From Bacteroidales bacterium (GTDB lineage Bacteria; Bacteroidota; Bacteroidia; Bacteroidales; UBA932), in NCBI GenBank assembly GCA_016281435.1, contig JAEEIQ010000082.1, forward strand, positions 1-35,283: a stretch of DNA of 35,283 bases. Reading direction: 5' to 3'. Below the pieces are notes generated by a model that was not told the origin of the DNA, did no database searches, and saw nothing but the letters and a program-made list of their open reading frames with translations. The position numbers and the translations under genes are program-made. Shown here piece after piece: positions 17,611-26,101 of the stretch (position 1 is the first letter of the stretch; each line of letters begins with the position of its first letter).

Positions 17611-19991
17611 GACTCAGGATTGCGGAAGCCTGCGAGGAAGGCTTTCACTTCCATGCGCTTTTTCCCCGAAAGCTGGAGATCTTCGATAGCGACCGCCCCG
17701 TCGGCGGTCGCTATCGCCATATAGCTGCGACCGTCGGAAAGTACGGTGCCGGGTGCGGCCGAGGGCAGGTCGTGACGTGCTGCGCCCTTGAATATCTTGA
17801 GCTGGACAGCGCTCTCACCATCCCTGACAAGTTCCGTGAATGCCGTGGGATAGGGGCTCAGGCCGCGTATCAGGTTGACGACATTCGCCGTCGTGTCGTT
17901 CCAGTCTATGTGGCAGAGCTCACGGGTAAGCTTGGGTGCGGGCTTGAGAACCTCCGAGCCTTGGATGAAGCTGCGCTGGACCCTCGTCTCGACATTTTTC
18001 TGGATTATCCCTTCCACGGTTTCGACGACAAGGTCCGCTCCTATCCCCATCAGGGCGTCATGGACGTCGCCCGCGGTGTCTTCGGGGCCTATGATGTGCT
18101 CCTGCCGCAGGATGATGCCTCCGGTGTCGATGTCCTTGTCTATCATGAAGGTGGTGACGCCGGTCATCCTCTCCCCGTTGATTACGGCCCAGTTGATGGG
18201 CGCCGCGCCGCGGTACTGGGGCAGAAGGGCGGCGTGCAGGTTGAAGGTGCCGAGCCTGGGCATGGTCCAGACCTCTTCCGGCAGCATCCTGAAGGCCACC
18301 ACGACGAACATGTCGGCCTTCCAGGCCCTGAGCGCGGAGAGGAACTCGGGATCCTTCAGCTTGACGGGCTGGAGTACGGGTATGTCGTGCTCCACGGCAT
18401 ATTTCTTGACTGCGCTTTCGTTGAGTTTCAGGCCGCGGCCCGAGGGCTTGTCCGCCACGGTGACGACCCCGACCACCTTGTAGCCGCCCCTGACAAGGGC
18501 GTCGAGAGGAGCCACGGCGAATTCGGGAGTGCCCATGTAGACTATCCTGACTGGCTTGAACAGCCGTACTATGCGGCTCTTTATCTTGCGCCACCAGCTC
18601 TTCAGCTGGTCCGTTTCGAAGAGGGCCGAATCGTTCACCGCCTTCCACGTGAGGAACAGGCCTATCGGAGCGAGGACGTACGCGGAGATGAAGGCGCCGG
18701 TGGAGGCGGAGACGGCTCCGTCCCTGGCGAGTTTGGTCCCTGAGATGTCCACTACCCAGTACAGGACGAAGAAGAGCACGGAGATGATGGCGCTGGTGCC
18801 GAGCCCGCCCTTGCGTATGAGGGCCCCGAGGGGCGCTCCTATGAAGAACAGGATGAAGCAGGCCAGGGCCTGGGCGAATTTCTTCAGTATCTCGACGTCC
18901 GTCCTGCGGAGGAAGAAGAGGTACTCATAGACTTCGTGGCTGCAGGATGTGAGTTCGGAGGACATGCGGGAGGCGCTTCCGGAGGCCCTCCTGCAGGCGT
19001 CAATCTTGTCGTCCAGCTTCTTCCACTTGCCGAAACCTTCGTATTCGAACATCCTGGTCGCGCCTCTGTGGACGGAGGTGTCGAGCTGGGTGCGCATGGT
19101 AAAGCCGCTGGAGCGGTTCATCTGCATGTAGTGCCTGTCCCTGGCGCTGGACGTGAGTCCCCGCAGGGAGTCCTGCTCATGAAGCAGCTGGCTGATTTTC
19201 ATCGACTTGATCTGGTCCCCGAAGCGTGAGGAGTCGGATTTCTCGAAGGCGTAGTTCTTCAAGGGGATGATAAGTTCCTGCTTGGCGAAGTCGACCCTCT
19301 GCAGTTCCAGCGTGGTGTCGCGGTATTTCTTGACGTTGGTTTCCTGGTAGTTCGAACCGTTGAAGAGGGTGAAGGTCAGGTAATCCTTGTTCCTGGACAT
19401 CTTCAGCAGCGAGGAGTCGGCCATGGTCAGGGCAGTGTTCCCTTTACCGGTGGTGTGGTCATAGACCATCACGCCGTACATCATCCCCGTTTCGTCATTC
19501 TGGTCCTGGACCCGCAGGATATAGCCGTCGATGCCGTCGTAGAAGGTCCCCGAGGGGATCTTGATCTCTTCCTTTGTGCGTCCGATGTCGTCGCGCAGGG
19601 TGTAGATCTCGTTGTATGCCTTGGGCACGAGGTTGTTTCCGGCGTAGAACGCGGCTACGCTGATGAAGGCCGAAGCCACCATCAGGGGCAGCATTATGCG
19701 CCACAGGGATATTCCGGATGCCTTGATGGCCATCAGCTCCTTGTTCTCCCCGAGCGAGCCCATCGTCATCATCGACGCGAGCAGGGTCGAAAGGGGCAGG
19801 GCCAGCGGCAGGATGGTGCACGTGCCCCACATCAGGAATTCGAGTATGACCTTCATCCCCAGGCCCTTGCCGACGAGTTCGTCGATATAGAGCCAGAGGA
19901 ACTGCATCATCAGGATGAACACGACCACGAACAGGATCGCTATGAACGGTCCTATGAAGGAAGTCAGTATGAACCTGTCTAGCCGTTTCAT
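17562..19991 (-). CDS. Fusion of LptF/LptG-type LPS export permease and methionyl-tRNA formyltransferase
   Basis: One uninterrupted 809-codon frame encodes two unrelated functions. Residues 1 to about 478 are a YjgP/YjgQ (LptF/LptG) permease: three N-terminal membrane helices, a large periplasmic domain (about 130-380) and three more helices (about 385-465), as in the ABC transporter that extracts lipopolysaccharide from the inner membrane. From residue about 481 the protein is methionyl-tRNA formyltransferase: VRIVYMGTPEF, then Asn584 and His586 in FNLHAALLPQYRG, Asp622 in KDIDTGG, and a complete C-terminal tRNA-binding domain. The linker is short and basic (SRIVRLFKP). I found no ATG, GTG or TTG before the first Fmt strand that would allow separate translation; the nearest Met (486) lies inside the strand. 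It follows alaS by 15 nt. Each half is clearly recognised; the fusion is the odd point. Confidence 0.92.
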   Translation of the reverse strand: MKRLDRFILTSFIGPFIAILFVVVFILMMQFLWLYIDELVGKGLGMKVILEFLMWGTCTILPLALPLSTLLASMMTMGSLGENKELMAIKASGISLWRIMLPLMVASAFISVAAFYAGNNLVPKAYNEIYTLRDDIGRTKEEIKIPSGTFYDGIDGYILRVQDQNDETGMMYGVMVYDHTTGKGNTALTMADSSLLKMSRNKDYLTFTLFNGSNYQETNVKKYRDTTLELQRVDFAKQELIIPLKNYAFEKSDSSRFGDQIKSMKISQLLHEQDSLRGLTSSARDRHYMQMNRSSGFTMRTQLDTSVHRGATRMFEYEGFGKWKKLDDKIDACRRASGSASRMSSELTSCSHEVYEYLFFLRRTDVEILKKFAQALACFILFFIGAPLGALIRKGGLGTSAIISVLFFVLYWVVDISGTKLARDGAVSASTGAFISAYVLAPIGLFLTWKAVNDSALFETDQLKSWWRKIKSRIVRLFKPVRIVYMGTPEFAVAPLDALVRGGYKVVGVVTVADKPSGRGLKLNESAVKKYAVEHDIPVLQPVKLKDPEFLSALRAWKADMFVVVAFRMLPEEVWTMPRLGTFNLHAALLPQYRGAAPINWAVINGERMTGVTTFMIDKDIDTGGIILRQEHIIGPEDTAGDVHDALMGIGADLVVETVEGIIQKNVETRVQRSFIQGSEVLKPAPKLTRELCHIDWNDTTANVVNLIRGLSPYPTAFTELVRDGESAVQLKIFKGAARHDLPSAAPGTVLSDGRSYMAIATADGAVAIEDLQLSGKKRMEVKAFLAGFRNPESYSCTEGTSKKECGRA

Positions 19992-20006
19992 CCCTGTGGG
20001 CGGGTC

Positions 20007-22634
20007 TTACTCTCCTTTCGCTTTCGAGATGAGGATTCCCAGCGCTTCGTCCAGCCCGTCGGGGTTCTTGCCGCCGGCGGTTGCGAGGCCGTTCTGTCCG
20101 CCGCCTCCGCCCTGGATGGCCTTTGCGGCGTCACGGATGTCGGCCGGGGCGTTGCGGCCCGCGGCGACGAGGTCGTCGGAGTACATCAGGCAGAGCTGCG
20201 GCTTGCCATCATGGGTGTATGCTGCGACCAGGGCCGCGGACTTGAGCTCCTTCTGCAGGGCGAGGGCGGCGTTGCGGAGCATGGCCGGATCGGCGTCCAT
20301 GCCGGGACGCACGGCCACGATGATCTTGATGCCGTTGACTTCTTCGGCGCGGGAGGCAAGTTCCCTGGCGAAGTCCGCGGCCTTCTGTTTCGCGAATTCT
20401 TCAGCCTGCTTCTTGAAGGTGGCGTTGTCTTCGATCATCTTGCGTATGGCACCTGCGAGGTCGGGAACGTTGTTGAACAGGCCCCTGGCTGTCTTCAGCA
20501 GCTCCTGCATCCCGTAAACGGCCTGCTCGGCTTCTGCTCCGGTGACGGCCTCGATGCGCCTGATTCCGGCGGCGATGGCGGCTTCGCTCAGGATCTTGAA
20601 GTAGCCGATGTTGCCGGTCGCGGAAGTGTGGCAGCCGCCGCAGAGTTCCACGCTGGGGCCGAAGCGGACGACGCGTACGGTGTCGCCGTATTTCTCCCCG
20701 AACAGGGCGATGGCGCCCATCGAGCGGGCCTCGTCCATGGTGGCGTCACGCTTTTCTTCCCTTGCGATATTGCTGCGGATCAGCTCGTTGACGCGGCTTT
20801 CGACCTTGCGCAGGGTCTCGTCGTCGAGTTTCTCGAAGTGTGAGAAGTCGAAGCGGAAATACTTGTCGCAGACGAAGGAGCCCTTCTGCTCGACATGGGT
20901 CCCTACGATCTCGCGCAGGGCCTGGTCGAGAAGGTGCGTGCAGCTGTGGTTGGCCTCGATGCGGGCCCTCCTGGCAGCGTCCACTTCGAGGCGGAACGCC
21001 CCTTCGCAGTTGTTGGGAAGCTTTTCCGCGATGTGGACCGTGAGGTTGTTCTCCTTCACGGTGTTGAGGATGCGTACGGTCTGGCCGTCGGCCGAGGTGA
21101 TTGTGCCGGTGTCGCCGACTTCGCCGCCCATCTCCCCGTAGAAGGGAGTGCGGTCGAAGACCAGCTGGAGCATCTCCTTGTTCTTCTGGACCACGGTGCG
21201 GCTCCGCAGGAGCAGGGCGCCTTCCGTGACGGTTTCGTCGTAGCCCGTGAAGACGCTCTCTTCACCCTCGTGCCATACGGTCCAGTCGCCGAATTCGTTG
21301 GCGGTGGCGTTGCGGGCGCGGTCCTTCTGCTTGGCGAGTTCGGCCTGGAAGCCTTCGAGGTCCACCTTGTAGCCGTTCTCGGTCGCGATGAGTTCGGTGA
21401 GGTCGATGGGGAAGCCGTAGGTGTCGTAGAGCTTGAAGGCGTCCGCTCCGGGGATGACCTTGCTTTCTTCAGCCGCTGCCATGCAGTCGTCCATCAGGCG
21501 TATTCCCCTGTCGAGGGTGCGCAGGAAGGCCATCTCTTCTTCACGTATGACGTTTTCAATGAGTTTCTGCTGGGCCTTGATCTCGGGATAGGCTTCGCCC
21601 ATGTCGTCCACGAGCTGGCCCACGAGCCTGCAGAGGAAGGGCTCCGACAGGCCGAGGAAGGTGTAGCCGTAACGGACGGCGCGGCGCAGGATCCTGCGGA
21701 TCACGTATCCGGCCTTGACGTTGGAGGGCAGCTGGCCGTCGGCTATGGAGAAGCTGATGGCGCGTATGTGGTCGGCGATGACCCTCATCGCGACGTCGGT
21801 CTCCGCGCTTTCGCCGTAGCGGTGGCCGGAGATTTCCCCGATCTTGGAGAGCATGCCAGTGAAGACGTCGGAGTCATAGTTGCTGTTCTTGCCCTGGAGC
21901 ACGGAGCAGAGGCGCTCGAAGCCCATTCCGGTGTCTATGTTCTTGGCGGGAAGGGGTTCGAGATGGCCGTCGGCCATCCTCTGGAACTGCATGAAGACGA
22001 GGTTCCAGATTTCGATGACGTGCGGGTCGGACTTGTTGACGAGGTCGCGGCCAAGGACGCCCGAGGCCTTTTCTTCCGGGGTGCGAATGTCGATGTGGAT
22101 CTCGCTGCAGGGACCGCAGGGGCCGGTGTCGCCCATTTCCCAGAAATTGTCGTGCTTGTTGCCGAGCACGATGTGGTCTTCGGGCAGGTGGCGGAGCCAT
22201 GCCTTCTTGGCCTCTTCGTCCATCGGGGTCTCGTCCGATCCTTCGAAGACGGTGGCGTAGAGTATGTTCTTGTCGATCTTGTATACTTCGGTGAGCAGCT
22301 CCCATGCCCAGTCTATGGCTTCGTCCTTGAAATAGTCGCCGAAACTCCAGTTGCCGAGCATCTCGAACATCGTGTGGTGGTACGTGTCGTGGCCCACTTC
22401 TTCGAGGTCGTTGTGCTTTCCGCTGACCCTCAGGCATTTCTGTGAGTCGGCCGCCCTCAGCGAGCGGGCTTTCGCGTTGCCGAGGAATATGTCCTTGAAC
22501 TGGTTCATCCCGGCGTTGGTGAACATCAGCGTCGGGTCGTTCTTAACTACCATGGGTGCCGAGGGGACCACGGTGTGGCCCTTCGAGGCGAAGAAATCGA
22601 GAAACTGCTTGCGAATCTCCTTTGAGGTCATCAT
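20007..22634 (-). CDS. alaS: Alanyl-tRNA synthetase
   Basis: This enzyme charges tRNA-Ala in the cytoplasm. The 875-residue protein has the class II core near its N-terminus ([17 protein letters not shown]), the editing domain with zinc ligands His563 and His567 (HSCTH) and Cys665 and His669 (CGGCH), and a C-terminal DHHA1-type domain ending in a Gly-rich GGGGGQNG segment. The frame is open to 22760, but ATG 22634 (or the next codon, 22631) starts at the normal [14 protein letters not shown], and a promoter lies between. The lptG-fmt gene follows 15 nt downstream, so both are probably one transcript. Confidence 0.97.
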   Translation of the reverse strand: MMTSKEIRKQFLDFFASKGHTVVPSAPMVVKNDPTLMFTNAGMNQFKDIFLGNAKARSLRAADSQKCLRVSGKHNDLEEVGHDTYHHTMFEMLGNWSFGDYFKDEAIDWAWELLTEVYKIDKNILYATVFEGSDETPMDEEAKKAWLRHLPEDHIVLGNKHDNFWEMGDTGPCGPCSEIHIDIRTPEEKASGVLGRDLVNKSDPHVIEIWNLVFMQFQRMADGHLEPLPAKNIDTGMGFERLCSVLQGKNSNYDSDVFTGMLSKIGEISGHRYGESAETDVAMRVIADHIRAISFSIADGQLPSNVKAGYVIRRILRRAVRYGYTFLGLSEPFLCRLVGQLVDDMGEAYPEIKAQQKLIENVIREEEMAFLRTLDRGIRLMDDCMAAAEESKVIPGADAFKLYDTYGFPIDLTELIATENGYKVDLEGFQAELAKQKDRARNATANEFGDWTVWHEGEESVFTGYDETVTEGALLLRSRTVVQKNKEMLQLVFDRTPFYGEMGGEVGDTGTITSADGQTVRILNTVKENNLTVHIAEKLPNNCEGAFRLEVDAARRARIEANHSCTHLLDQALREIVGTHVEQKGSFVCDKYFRFDFSHFEKLDDETLRKVESRVNELIRSNIAREEKRDATMDEARSMGAIALFGEKYGDTVRVVRFGPSVELCGGCHTSATGNIGYFKILSEAAIAAGIRRIEAVTGAEAEQAVYGMQELLKTARGLFNNVPDLAGAIRKMIEDNATFKKQAEEFAKQKAADFARELASRAEEVNGIKIIVAVRPGMDADPAMLRNAALALQKELKSAALVAAYTHDGKPQLCLMYSDDLVAAGRNAPADIRDAAKAIQGGGGGQNGLATAGGKNPDGLDEALGILISKAKGE

Positions 22635-22657
22635 ACTTTGAATATTATAAAGAACCA

Positions 22658-22687
22658 CAAATTTAGTTGTTTTTTCCGATAGTTCAA
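22658..22687 (-). promoter_or_regulatory. Promoter of alaS and lptG-fmt
   Basis: On the minus strand, TTG (22687-22685) and TAAATTTG (22665-22658) are 19 nt apart, a clean -33/-7 pair. The -7 box ends 23 bases before the alaS ATG, which supports the start at 22634 over the longer open frame. Confidence 0.75.
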
Positions 22688-22698
22688 TAGAAACGGAG

Positions 22699-22827
22699 GG
22701 CCGGAACGGTCTGTCCGCAGGGACCGTGCCACCCGCGGCACGATAGCGGGGGGACCGCAAGCGGCTCGCCGCGCAGTGGTGGGGTCGAGCGGAGCGAGAC
22801 GTCCCTGCGGGCAGAGCCGTTCCGGCC
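22699..22827 (+). repeat. 129-nt palindromic element with a 26-bp outer stem
   Basis: The left arm 22699-22724 pairs with the right arm 22801-22827 through 26 base pairs, with one bulged G (22816) and one G-T wobble. The outer arm begins GGCCGGAACGG. Inside are smaller hairpins, such as CGTGCC/GGCACG (22725-22730 with 22737-22742) and GCGG/CCGC (22761-22764 with 22769-22772). The element lies between two divergent promoters, so a terminator role is not needed there, and only four T residues follow. It may be a dispersed REP- or MITE-like repeat or a structured RNA; the strand is arbitrary. No protein is encoded. Confidence 0.8.
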
Positions 22828-22877
22828 TTTTAGCCCCGGGAACTTCAGGTAACCGAGGATAATATGTTAAAATTTAG

Positions 22878-22885
22878 TATATTTG
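22878..22885 (+). promoter_or_regulatory. Putative -7 box for the M23 peptidase operon
   Basis: TATATTTG lies 22 bases before the ATG at 22908. No good -33 TTTG is seen at the usual spacing. Confidence 0.55.
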
Positions 22886-22907
22886 CATTCCGCCAGAAAA
22901 CGAAAGG

Positions 22908-23939
22908 ATGGCTAAGGCTCCGAAATTCAAGAAGTACCGGTACAATCCCGATACCCTCATGTACGAGGTCGAAGAGGTTCCGCGGTGGGTTCCTTATCTG
23001 AGGAACTCGCTGATGGCTCTCGGCGCGATCGCGATGGGGGCGCTGTATTTCTGGCTCTACACTTCCGTACTCGGCCTGGACCTCCCGAAGACCGCCGCCT
23101 TGAAAAAGAAAAATGCGGAATGGTCTTCGAAGATGGACATCCTCAACCGCCAGCTGGACCTCTACGAGGAAACTCTGAGCGGCATCGAAGACAGGGACGA
23201 CCATGTGTACAGGTCCATTTTCGGGCTGAACGAGATTCCGGACGAAGTCAAGAAGGCCGGATTCGGGGGTGTGAACCGTTATTCGTGGCTTGACGAACTC
23301 GGCGGGGCGCCCCAGCTCAAGGCCACGCTGATGCGCATGGACGTGCTCACGAAGAGGACCTACCTGCAGAGCAAGGCCCTTGACGAGGTCGGACTCATTT
23401 CCAGGACGGCCGGTGACATGGTCTCGTGCGTCCCCGCCGTGCCCCCGATAAACCCGGCAAAGGGCTCATATCACATATCCAGTTACTTCGGATACAGGAC
23501 GGATCCGGTTTTCGGCGGGAGGCGCTTCCACGAGGGGCTTGATTTCGCCACCGACATCGGGAACCCGGTGTACTGTACCGGCGACGGGGTCGTGGAAAAG
23601 GTCCGGTATCAGTTCTTCGGCTATGGCAACGAGGTCCTGATCGACCATGGTTTCGGGTACAAGACGCGCTATGCGCACCTTAATTCCGTGGACGTGGCCG
23701 TCGGGATGCGGCTCAAGCGCGGGGACAAGATCGGGGAGGTCGGCAAGACCGGAAAATCGACGGGCCCGCACCTGCATTATGAAGTTATCTACAAGGGGAG
23801 CCAGGTGAATCCGATGTCCTATCTCGACCTGTCGATGTCCGTCGAGGAATATCAGGCCATGGTCAGCAAGGGCAAGGACTCGGGCGTCAGCCGCAAGAAG
23901 GTCCCTTCGCACAATGAACTGCTCAGGAGGAGGCGCTGA
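22908..23939 (+). CDS. Membrane-anchored M23 family metallopeptidase (first of two)
   Basis: This predicted peptidoglycan endopeptidase or divisome/elongasome-linked LytM protein has 343 residues. A basic cytoplasmic N-terminus precedes one membrane helix at about residues 35-55. A helical, coiled-coil-prone region (about 62-100) connects to the M23 domain from about residue 185. Zinc and catalytic residues are intact: His208 and Asp212 in FHEGLD, His257 in YAHL, and His288 and His290 in PHLHYEV, so it should be active. The C-terminus is very basic. The next M23 gene starts 2 nt after its stop. The gene diverges from alaS across the palindromic element. Confidence 0.92.
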   Translation: MAKAPKFKKYRYNPDTLMYEVEEVPRWVPYLRNSLMALGAIAMGALYFWLYTSVLGLDLPKTAALKKKNAEWSSKMDILNRQLDLYEETLSGIEDRDDHVYRSIFGLNEIPDEVKKAGFGGVNRYSWLDELGGAPQLKATLMRMDVLTKRTYLQSKALDEVGLISRTAGDMVSCVPAVPPINPAKGSYHISSYFGYRTDPVFGGRRFHEGLDFATDIGNPVYCTGDGVVEKVRYQFFGYGNEVLIDHGFGYKTRYAHLNSVDVAVGMRLKRGDKIGEVGKTGKSTGPHLHYEVIYKGSQVNPMSYLDLSMSVEEYQAMVSKGKDSGVSRKKVPSHNELLRRRR

Positions 23940-23941
23940 CG

Positions 23942-24892
23942 ATGGCAAAGGGCTACGAATTCGACAGGAGCAGTTTCAGCTTCAGGAAGGCGACGGTTTC
24001 CGCATGGAAGATCGTCCTTTCGGCGCTGAAATACATCGCGGTGACATTCTCGCTGACTGTTGTGGCGTATCTGCTTTTCGCCCTTGTCGTCAGCACGGAT
24101 ACGGAAAGGCGCCTCAGGCGCGAGAACCGCATGTACGAGAAGGCCTATCCAGGGCTCCAGCCGAAGGAGCAGCTGCTCGGGGACGTGATTTCCGGCCTGC
24201 AGCTCAAGGACAACGAGATTTACGGGCAGGTCTTCCATACCGACGCTCCCAACGTGGACCCCATCAGCTCCCTGGACTTCCTCTACGGCAGCGACACCAT
24301 TCCCGACGTCGAGATCAGCCGCTACGCGACACGGAAGGCCATGGCGTTGGAGCTGAAGGCGGCGAGGGTCGATTCCTCCTTCCGGAGGATCTTCTACCTC
24401 ATCGCGAGGGAAGGCTTCGTGGCCCCTCCTATGGAGCTTCCGCTGAAAGGCATCTCCTATCCGCAGGTCGGGGCCTCCAAGGGAATGAGGCTCAATCCTT
24501 TCTACAAGGCGTACGTGGAGCATAACGGGATGGATTTCATCGTCCCCCAGGGGACGCCTGTCTATGCCGCGGCAGACGGCGAGGTCGTCAGCGTGGTACA
24601 CTCTACGAAGGGTCTCGGAAACATGGTCCAGATAGCCCACAGGGGCGGGTTCAAGACCAATTACGCCCACCTTGCGGACATCGTCGTGTCGAAGGGCCAG
24701 AAGATTTCCAAGGGGAAGAAGATAGGCTCCGTCGGGATGTCCGGCAACACCTTCGCCCCCCATCTGCATTATGAAGTCATGCGGGATTCCGTTTACCTGG
24801 ACCCGATAGGATACATATTCGCCTCGACCACCCCGGACGAATATTCGAATATGCTTTTCATGGCCGTCAATACCGTTCAATCTATGGACTGA
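23942..24892 (+). CDS. Membrane-anchored M23 family metallopeptidase (second of two)
   Basis: This 316-residue protein has the same layout as its upstream neighbour: a short basic N-terminus, one membrane helix at about 30-50, a charged helical linker and a C-terminal M23 domain from about residue 170. The metal and catalytic residues are present: His194 and Asp198 in EHNGMD, His243 in YAHL, and His274 and His276 in PHLHYEV. A strong Shine-Dalgarno-like AGGAGGAGG (23925-23933) inside the upstream gene lies 8 nt before the ATG. The pair probably arose by duplication but has diverged. The MerR gene follows 5 nt downstream. Confidence 0.92.
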   Translation: MAKGYEFDRSSFSFRKATVSAWKIVLSALKYIAVTFSLTVVAYLLFALVVSTDTERRLRRENRMYEKAYPGLQPKEQLLGDVISGLQLKDNEIYGQVFHTDAPNVDPISSLDFLYGSDTIPDVEISRYATRKAMALELKAARVDSSFRRIFYLIAREGFVAPPMELPLKGISYPQVGASKGMRLNPFYKAYVEHNGMDFIVPQGTPVYAAADGEVVSVVHSTKGLGNMVQIAHRGGFKTNYAHLADIVVSKGQKISKGKKIGSVGMSGNTFAPHLHYEVMRDSVYLDPIGYIFASTTPDEYSNMLFMAVNTVQSMD

Positions 24893-24897
24893 AGAAT

Positions 24898-25215
24898 ATG
24901 GAAAAACTGTTGTACACAATCGGAGAAGTCGCCGATATGCTGAAGGTCTCCGTCTCGCTAGTGAGGTTCTGGTCGAACTCTTTCCCGAAGTACGTCAAGC
25001 CCCAGCGCAACGCCAAGGGGAACCGCCTATATACCGTCCAGGATATAGATGCCCTGAAGCAGATCTACCACCTCGTGAAGGTCAAGGGGATGACCCTGGA
25101 AGGAGCGGCCGGCGAGCTCTCCCGGGACCGTTCCTCCGTGGACCGTTCGGTGCGGGTTCTCGAGTCCCTGAAGGGGATACGCGCACAACTTGTCGAAATA
25201 CGCAAATCATTGTGA
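24898..25215 (+). CDS. MerR family transcriptional regulator
   Basis: This 105-residue DNA-binding protein starts with a winged helix-turn-helix (LYTIGEVADMLKVSVSLVRFW) and continues NRLYTVQDIDALKQIYHLVK, the usual second half of the MerR fold. A short helical tail follows that could form the dimer coil. There is no effector-binding domain and no cysteine metal site, so the signal it answers to is not evident. It is the third gene of the M23 operon, which suggests a cell-wall or growth-related role. Confidence 0.9.
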   Translation: MEKLLYTIGEVADMLKVSVSLVRFWSNSFPKYVKPQRNAKGNRLYTVQDIDALKQIYHLVKVKGMTLEGAAGELSRDRSSVDRSVRVLESLKGIRAQLVEIRKSL

Positions 25216-25242
25216 ATTATCCGGCAATTTTTCCTACCTTTG
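25210..25242 (+). promoter_or_regulatory. Promoter for the zinc-ribbon / dnaB / rnf run
   Basis: TACCTTTG at 25235-25242 matches TAnnTTTG, and TTG at 25210-25212 lies 22 nt upstream, slightly long for a -33. It sits in the 62-nt gap after the MerR gene, and no other convincing promoter was seen before rnfB. Confidence 0.6.
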
Positions 25243-25277
25243 CATCCCTTATAGTGGAATAAACAATCAAAACAGAT

Positions 25278-26093
25278 ATGGCCACCACCAAGAAAATCAA
25301 GAAAGTCGAAACCCCCATCGATGAGAGGGAAACTTTCGTGTCCCTGCAGAAGAACTTTGCAGACTCCGAGCTCTCCGTCGAAGAAAAGCTCAAGACCCTC
25401 TATCAGCTTCAGGAAACTGACAATGCGATCGACAAGATCGTCCTGCTCCGTGGGGAACTCCCTTCGGAGGTCGCTTCCCTCGAGGAAGAGATCGAGGCCC
25501 TGCGTTCCAAGTATGCCCATGTGGAAGAACTGATCGCGGGTTATGAGAAATCCATCGTCGCCAACAAGGAGCAGATCGTCGAGCTCGACGCCGAAATCGG
25601 CAAATACCAGAAGCAGCTCGAGAACATATCCAACAGCCGCGAGTACGACTCCATCAACAAGGAGATCGAGAACCAGACCCTCCTCCGCCAGATAGCCGAA
25701 AAGCACATCGGCGAGGCCCGCTTCGCGATCGAGGAGCGCAAGGCCGACCTCGAAGACATCCAGTCCCGCATCGACATCCGGGACGGGGATCTCGAAGCGA
25801 AGAAAGTGGAGCTCGACAGCATCATCGAGTCCACCGCCAAGGAAGAGGAAGTCCTCCAGGAGAAGCGCAAGGCCTGCGCCGCGAAGATCGACGACCGCAC
25901 GATGAGCGCATACGAGCGCATCCGTGCCAGCGTCAGCAACCATCTCGCCGTGGTCTCCGTCTATGACGGCGATTCCTGCGGAGGTTGCTTCAACACCATC
26001 ACTCCCCAGCGCCTTATCGACATCGCTTCGAACAAGAAGCTCGTCATCTGCGAACACTGCGGACGCATCATCGTCAATCCTGATTTCGAATAG
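25278..26093 (+). CDS. Coiled-coil protein with C-terminal C4 zinc ribbon
   Basis: This 271-residue cytoplasmic protein belongs to the family once called DUF164 (C4-type zinc ribbon). Residues from about 35 to 210 form a long charged coiled coil. The C-terminus has a zinc ribbon with Cys234 and Cys237 (CGGC) and Cys258 and Cys261 (CEHC). Related proteins are widespread, and several are thought to act as nucleic-acid-binding or chaperone-like factors, but the role in Bacteroidota is not settled. It is 8 nt upstream of dnaB. Confidence 0.85.
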   Translation: MATTKKIKKVETPIDERETFVSLQKNFADSELSVEEKLKTLYQLQETDNAIDKIVLLRGELPSEVASLEEEIEALRSKYAHVEELIAGYEKSIVANKEQIVELDAEIGKYQKQLENISNSREYDSINKEIENQTLLRQIAEKHIGEARFAIEERKADLEDIQSRIDIRDGDLEAKKVELDSIIESTAKEEEVLQEKRKACAAKIDDRTMSAYERIRASVSNHLAVVSVYDGDSCGGCFNTITPQRLIDIASNKKLVICEHCGRIIVNPDFE

Positions 26094-26101
26094 AGGGGAT
26101 A

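Noticed and set aside
20895..22445. A 516-codon plus-strand frame opposite alaS
   Set aside because: Antisense shadow of alaS; Val/Gly/Glu-rich translation with no family resemblance.
22635..22760. Longer alaS N-terminus (42 extra residues)
   Set aside because: It would be translated from the palindromic element and across the alaS promoter; the canonical AlaRS start is at 22634 or 22631.
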